Shown here in pieces: positions 59,699 to 64,000 of a DNA stretch of 64,000 nucleotides. Below the pieces are notes generated by a model. That model was not told the origin of the DNA and ran no database searches. It saw only the letters and a list, made by a program, of their open reading frames with translations. Source of the DNA: Phlebiopsis flavidoalba (Eukaryota; Basidiomycota; Agaricomycetes; Polyporales; Phanerochaetaceae). The first letter of the stretch is position 1; each line of letters starts with the position of its first letter. The position numbers and the translations under genes were made by a program. The stretch covers positions 1-64,000 of the forward strand of contig JAOCPU010000018.1 in NCBI GenBank assembly GCA_035772785.1. The letters are read 5' to 3'.

Positions 59699-62425
59699 GT
59701 GAGGGTAGCTGTGATCGGTGGGGTCGGTGCCAGTGGTATTGTCGCAGCAATCCGGTAAATATCGACCCGAAGTCACTATCACCCAAGCTTACATTACACA
59801 TGCCTAGGTTTCGACAGTACATCCCAAATCTGGAGCTATCGGTATGTGTACGAACAAGATGGATGATATAGGGGGCACATGGTATACGCAATAAAGTATC
59901 CGTAAGTCTCTATCCTGGCCTTCGTAGCCTTATCGTGCTGAAACAAAGACTCCAGCGGTGTAGCCTGCGACATACCTTCGCATTGCGAAGGTCATGTTTA
60001 CATCTTCAAGGACGACGCGACTGATTGTTTCACCAGTACCAATTCACCTTCGAACAGAACAGTAAATTCCGTTTACTTTAGAGCTTAGGGGAGTGTCTTG
60101 GCTAACTTCAGTCAGGCACGATTGGGTCTTCCATGTACGCACCCGGCTCTGAGATCCTGGAGTACATGCGAGGAGTTGTAGACAGAGTATCAGTTGACAA
60201 CACGCATAATCATACTCCGCTGGTCATCCAACTTACACGCGCAAGGTATGACGAAGACGACGGGGAAAAGCGTGGTGGGGGAGAAGAGGGGTAGAGAAGG
60301 GAAGAGAAGAGAAGAGGGGGGCGTAGGAAGAGGAAGAGAAGAGGGGAAATGGAGAAAAAGGGAGAGAAAGAGAGAGAGGGAGAGGAGAAGAGGAAGGAGA
60401 AAGAAGGGGGATGAACTCAGACTCCGACGACCGTACCAGACTCCAAATCAGACGCTACGGATCGCCTCAACGAATTCGAAAGAGGTTGGATGATTGGTGG
60501 CGGAATTTTTTCTTCCATCGGGCATTAGGGCGTTGTTGGAGCAGATGCGAATTCGTGGCCGGACATGTTCGTGGGCATGAAGGAAATTTCGGGGCACTGA
60601 TGTGGTGGTGGTGGTCACAGCGCCAAACTGGGGACCTGTTTGGCGGTGCTACTCTGGTAAGATAGGATGATCCAAGACTTTGGAATAAATAAGAAGAGTT
60701 GGAGTTGATAAGACTGGTTATGCGTCCTGGTATCTTCGCTGTGCTCAGGTATGGTCGCAGTATCAATATGTGAACTTGATTTGTTGCATTCTTCAGGGGT
60801 CTCCTTTCCGCTAATTGCCAATCGTTGTGCGCACTATATTGCCCAAGGGTCGACCAACGCTATAACAATTTTGCGCGAGCTAAGACATGGATCGTGCCCG
60901 CACCGGCGTATGTCCGGCATTAGCTATCCAGGAATGGCTGTGTCCGAAAGACAGTAGAACGCGTCCCATATTCCGGGAGACCGTTGGTCAGTCCCGCTGA
61001 CGCTGATTCTCTTAGCTTCTGTCAGGATCTTCTGACCATGTCATCTCATCTGTGTATATCTGAGGTGAAGAAAGAATAGATGTGTTCGAAGAATCCAAAA
61101 CGCTTGATGGAGCTTCGTAGGGCCATTGAGCACAAATGAATGTACGCATGCTCCCTTGAGACATTGCATGCCCACTCATTTGTCTTCTAGGGGCTCCATC
61201 CGATAACGTTGAGAAGACTCACCAGCGCAGCAGTTTGCTCGGAAAGCATTCAAGGAACACATGTTCAAGTCACTTTCGGCAAAGCCACTGGACTCGCTGA
61301 GAAACGTGGTGTTGTGCTCCATGTTTATTCCCTATGAGCTCACTTCTACTTCTTTCCAGTTTCTCGACCTTAACTAACAGCGATATTGCTTGCCGTCGAC
61401 TGACTTCCACTGCGCCTGGATTCACATCAACGCCATGTGTTCATAAACATGGTCGTGTAATGAACAGGGAATACACCGGTGCTCCGCATGAATGGCTTAC
61501 TCAGAATGCAATCGCCCGTAGGATGCAATCTAGGCACCTCTCACATAAGCAAAATCACGCCATACAATTGGTATTGGAAGACAGTGGATGGGATTGCTCG
61601 ATCGACACTCTCGACAGTAAACATGAATATGGTAGCTACTAATCTGGTCAAGCGCCGTCCGAAACGAACTTACGGAATGTCAATCGGTAGAGGGTGACGT
61701 TCCATTGCTACCCAGGGTTTGACACTTCTTAACCAGCTTCCATTCCCTGTCAGTTGGGAGGAATTGGTATTTGACCTCAAAGATAAGTGTTGTCCCCTGA
61801 ACCCACGAGCTAGCTTGCTTTCGTGTCTGCACCGACGGGTTCCCGAACATGTTCTCAAACTCTCAAATGGTCCGACTCCGCACACGGAAACGTCAGAGCC
61901 TTCTCTTGTATGATGGAACATCAAATCCAATATGCGTGGACCGAAATGCGCAGCCAAGCTCCAGAGAGAAAGGCTGAGAGTATCGAGCCTAAGGTTGAGG
62001 CGGTTGCAGATTTCGATAGATATCATGCAGGTCAGTTGACCCAGCCCCAACCCGCCGCAAGTTAGAAGCTCTAATGCATGGTTCCGCAGGATTATTTTAA
62101 GAAGGTGAACCAGCTCGAATTTCTTATTAGTGTTAATACCAGCTGAATGTAATATGTGTAGACTGTATTCGCAGAATCAAGTCAAGTCCTAGGTATCAAA
62201 GCGGGGTGGCGCGGCGGGACGTGTGTCGTTGGGGTCTGGCCAAAGGTCCGTCGTAGATGACCATGGGGCTGGCGGAGCTGAAGTACCTTACATATATCAA
62301 TCCTAGGTTCGGCGTTGCACGAACTGCGTTTGACTCTGAGAAAAAATCCCCGTATGGGAAGATTTCACAATTTGAATATCTGACAACACCTCTAATTCCG
62401 TTTCTTCTGGTTTGGCAATGGTTAG
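59699..62425 (+). CDS. flavin-binding (Baeyer-Villiger-type) monooxygenase, tandem copy A, frame-broken
   Basis: FAD/NADPH enzyme expected to oxygenate ketones or heteroatoms. It opens RVAVIGGVGASGIVAAIR (59702-59753), a GxGxxG FAD fingerprint, with GTG where ATG is expected. An intron beginning GTAAAT follows. Next exons give YVYEQ and DDIGGTWYTQ, the GGTWY motif next to the flavin (near 59850-59890). Then come YAPGSEILEYMRGVV (near 60140-60180), YQLTTRI and RYDEDDG. Further: AFKEHMFKSLSAKP (near 61235-61280), CRRLT with PG (near 61390-61420), MEHQIQYA and KAESIEPKVEAVADFDRYH (near 61915-62030), DYFKK, then WFGNG with TAG at 62423-62425. A purine-only tract of about 135 bp interrupts the gene near 60276-60411. 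Paralog of the gene starting at 63637. Confidence 0.8.
60276..60411 (+). repeat. purine (G/A) tract within monooxygenase copy A
   Basis: Roughly 135 bp almost entirely of G and A with only a few pyrimidines, made of GAGA, GGAA and GAAG units. The flanks read as monooxygenase coding sequence, so this is probably an intronic simple repeat or an insertion. It creates an artificial Arg/Glu/Lys/Gly-rich frame. Confidence 0.75.
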
Positions 62426-63460
62426 TGACTCGAGCTGAAGAGAGCCAATGATGAGGATCGTGAGTACTGAGAATCACTGGGCTTGGCGTAGTCCTCACGG
62501 ATGACTCTTCAGGTACTTGGGTATCCTGGCGCCTCCGACTATGTTGACGTCCGTCGCCCGATGTAAAGTAATTTCGACCCGTTGTACGCCCCCATGACTG
62601 ACGCTGGATCGGTTGTTTGGCTAGCTTAGTACCTTTCCCGAATTGAAATTATCTTCTCCGAACAATGTGTATAGTTCTTGAGATTATAAATGTCCAATCA
62701 TGAGATTGATACGGTATAGCGCCGATACAGGCAGAATTTGCACAATTCAATTCTTTGTGTCCGTGGAACGCTTAAGCTTACCAGCTGATCAGTTTGATAT
62801 AACTTCCGGCACATGAACGGTGAAATCGCTCTGATTGAAACCCACTTTCACGCTTCGGCACGGTATTTTGCTGCCATTTCATGTTCACGCGAGGAAGCTC
62901 TGCGGATACCCTCATCGTAGCATGGACTGGACACAAAGCGCCTGATGAAAAAACTTCGCAGCATCGACTCATTGACATTTCCGCATATGAGGATGAGTAG
63001 AGAAGTGAGTCTCTGAACCGTCATGTTTTTGAATGCTGGCCGTAAATACGACAGTATTGCAGATCAAGCATTCAAACATCCAAGCCCAACCCAACACGGC
63101 TACTTGTGCTAACTGTTTGTCACTTCTCGATTTGCCTTTTCTACCGCACTGCTGATGTTCCTTTGCCCGACAGAATCATCTCAGGCTCAAAAGGGACGCT
63201 GATACGCATCTTTGGTTATGTGTCTGCCTACGATGGAGATATGGTCAAGCCCCCGGCCCATTCTTGATTAAATGTGTGCCCAGGTTCCGGCATTCACACG
63301 CGTCGCCACAACATCTAGTCCCAATCTTGCGCCGAGTTTACGCACCCCCGAGCATCGGCTTGTTTGGCAAGATGGATGCGCAACTTACTGCCGGCATTAT
63401 ATTACCCAGTATACACCACTGCGTCGGGATTTTACCTAAATTTACACCATGGAAGCCCCA
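62426..63460. other. intergenic between the two monooxygenase genes
   Basis: About 1 kb with no recognised motif apart from the TATA element at its end. Confidence 0.4.
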
Positions 63461-63470
63461 TATATATAAA
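63461..63470 (+). promoter_or_regulatory. TATA element of monooxygenase copy B
   Basis: TATATATAAA lies 167 bp upstream of the ATG at 63637, a spacing common for fungal core promoters. Confidence 0.5.
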
Positions 63471-63636
63471 GGTGTGCTACAACACAGTGCCGAGTTTCCA
63501 CCCCATCCCACATTCCAACCATGCTCAATGCTGTCAACAGCCTGCTCGCCTCTTCGCAGTCTGATGAAAACAAGTCAGCCACTCACACCCTGAAGATGCC
63601 TTCGGGCCTTCTCTGTCGACGAGTATCGACTGACCC

Positions 63637-64000
63637 ATGAAGATTGCCATCATTGGCGCAGGTGCCAGTGGTATCATTGCCGCCATACGGTAACACATTT
63701 ACAAACGACCTGTTTCACAGGCAGTATCTAAAGTCCCACCAGCCATTCCCGGCAGCATATGCGCCACGCGCAATTGATATTTATGATTATGAAATGGATG
63801 GTATAGGTGTTGGCACTTGGTACAGCAATAAAGATCCCAAGATGCGTATTTGGCCTTTTGAAACGATAGCCTCGTCTATTTGCCGGCTTAACTCAGTCAT
63901 ACAGTGGCGTTTCTTTCGTGCCATGCTTCCTAGCTTCACAGTCTATGTGCGTTCATCTGCCTCATGCAGGAACATGTCTCTCGCGATGACATACTAACAA
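63637..64000 (+). CDS. flavin-binding monooxygenase, tandem copy B (5' part only, cut by window end)
   Basis: The ATG at 63637 opens MKIAIIGAGASGIIAAIR, the FAD GxGxxG fingerprint, followed at once by an intron donor GTAACA at the same codon where copy A has its first intron. The next exon starts after a TTTCACAG acceptor (QYLKSHQPFP) and gives IYDYE-MDGIGVGTWYSNK, the counterpart of the GGTWY motif (near 63775-63830). The rest lies beyond the window. Compared with copy A the first Gly-Gly of GGTWY reads Gly-Val, which may be a base error. Confidence 0.75.

Noticed and set aside
1..64000. CRISPR arrays, integrons, bacterial operons or prophage
   Set aside because: No regularly spaced repeats or bacterial gene organisation; the genes are intron-rich and fungal.

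Overview
The window looks like nuclear DNA of a filamentous basidiomycete fungus, probably an Agaricomycete. Genes lie on both strands and are cut by many short GT-AG introns of about 45-70 bp. The gene set is typical of mushroom-forming fungi: a Yor1/MRP-like ABC transporter, a FAD alcohol (methanol) oxidase, a P450 of the mushroom expansion type, Baeyer-Villiger-type monooxygenases, F-box paralogs and an 8-bp-TSD DNA element. No bacterial or organellar genes and no convincing tRNA or rRNA genes were seen.

Layout: 0-3.1 kb nothing recognisable; 3.1-8.4 kb ABC transporter (-); 10.3-14.5 kb two tandem F-box genes (+); 15.1-16.0 kb strand-asymmetric purine/pyrimidine DNA; 16.5-18.1 kb B-type cyclin (-); 19.04 kb a lone transposon end; 20.5-20.9 kb small unknown gene (-); 21.1-23.5 kb secreted endonuclease/exonuclease/phosphatase-fold protein (+); 24.1-26.0 kb Atg17 (+); 26.8-28.5 kb Arp3 (+); 28.6-29.8 kb zinc-finger plus LysM protein (-); 30.0-32.3 kb cytochrome P450 (-); 33.15-34.87 kb large foldback transposable element with an 8-bp target duplication; 35.2-38.0 kb SelO pseudokinase/AMPylase (+); 42.0-45.1 kb alcohol oxidase (+); 45.4-49.5 kb Vps39/Vam6 (-); 49.9-55.2 kb low-complexity region that may hold a regulatory protein gene (-); 56.0-58.5 kb Mex67 mRNA export receptor (+); 59.7-62.4 kb and 63.6 kb to the end, two tandem flavin monooxygenases (+), the second cut by the window edge.

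Almost every gene, including housekeeping ones (Arp3, Mex67, Vps39, cyclin B), carries single-base insertions or deletions, many in homopolymers, while splice sites and motifs around them are intact. The simplest reading is a long-read assembly with poor consensus accuracy and strongly uneven quality, not a block of pseudogenes. Long stretches without ORFs may therefore hide real exons. Gene limits below come from frame-hopping reading by eye and comparison with remembered family sequences; they are approximate unless a start, stop or splice site is stated.

The genes do not form an obvious cluster. Housekeeping functions (actin nucleation, autophagy, vacuolar fusion, mRNA export, cell cycle) are mixed with oxidative and secreted functions (methanol oxidase, P450, BVMOs, nuclease). 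The most original item is the 1.7-kb foldback element, whose end sequence recurs once more in the window.
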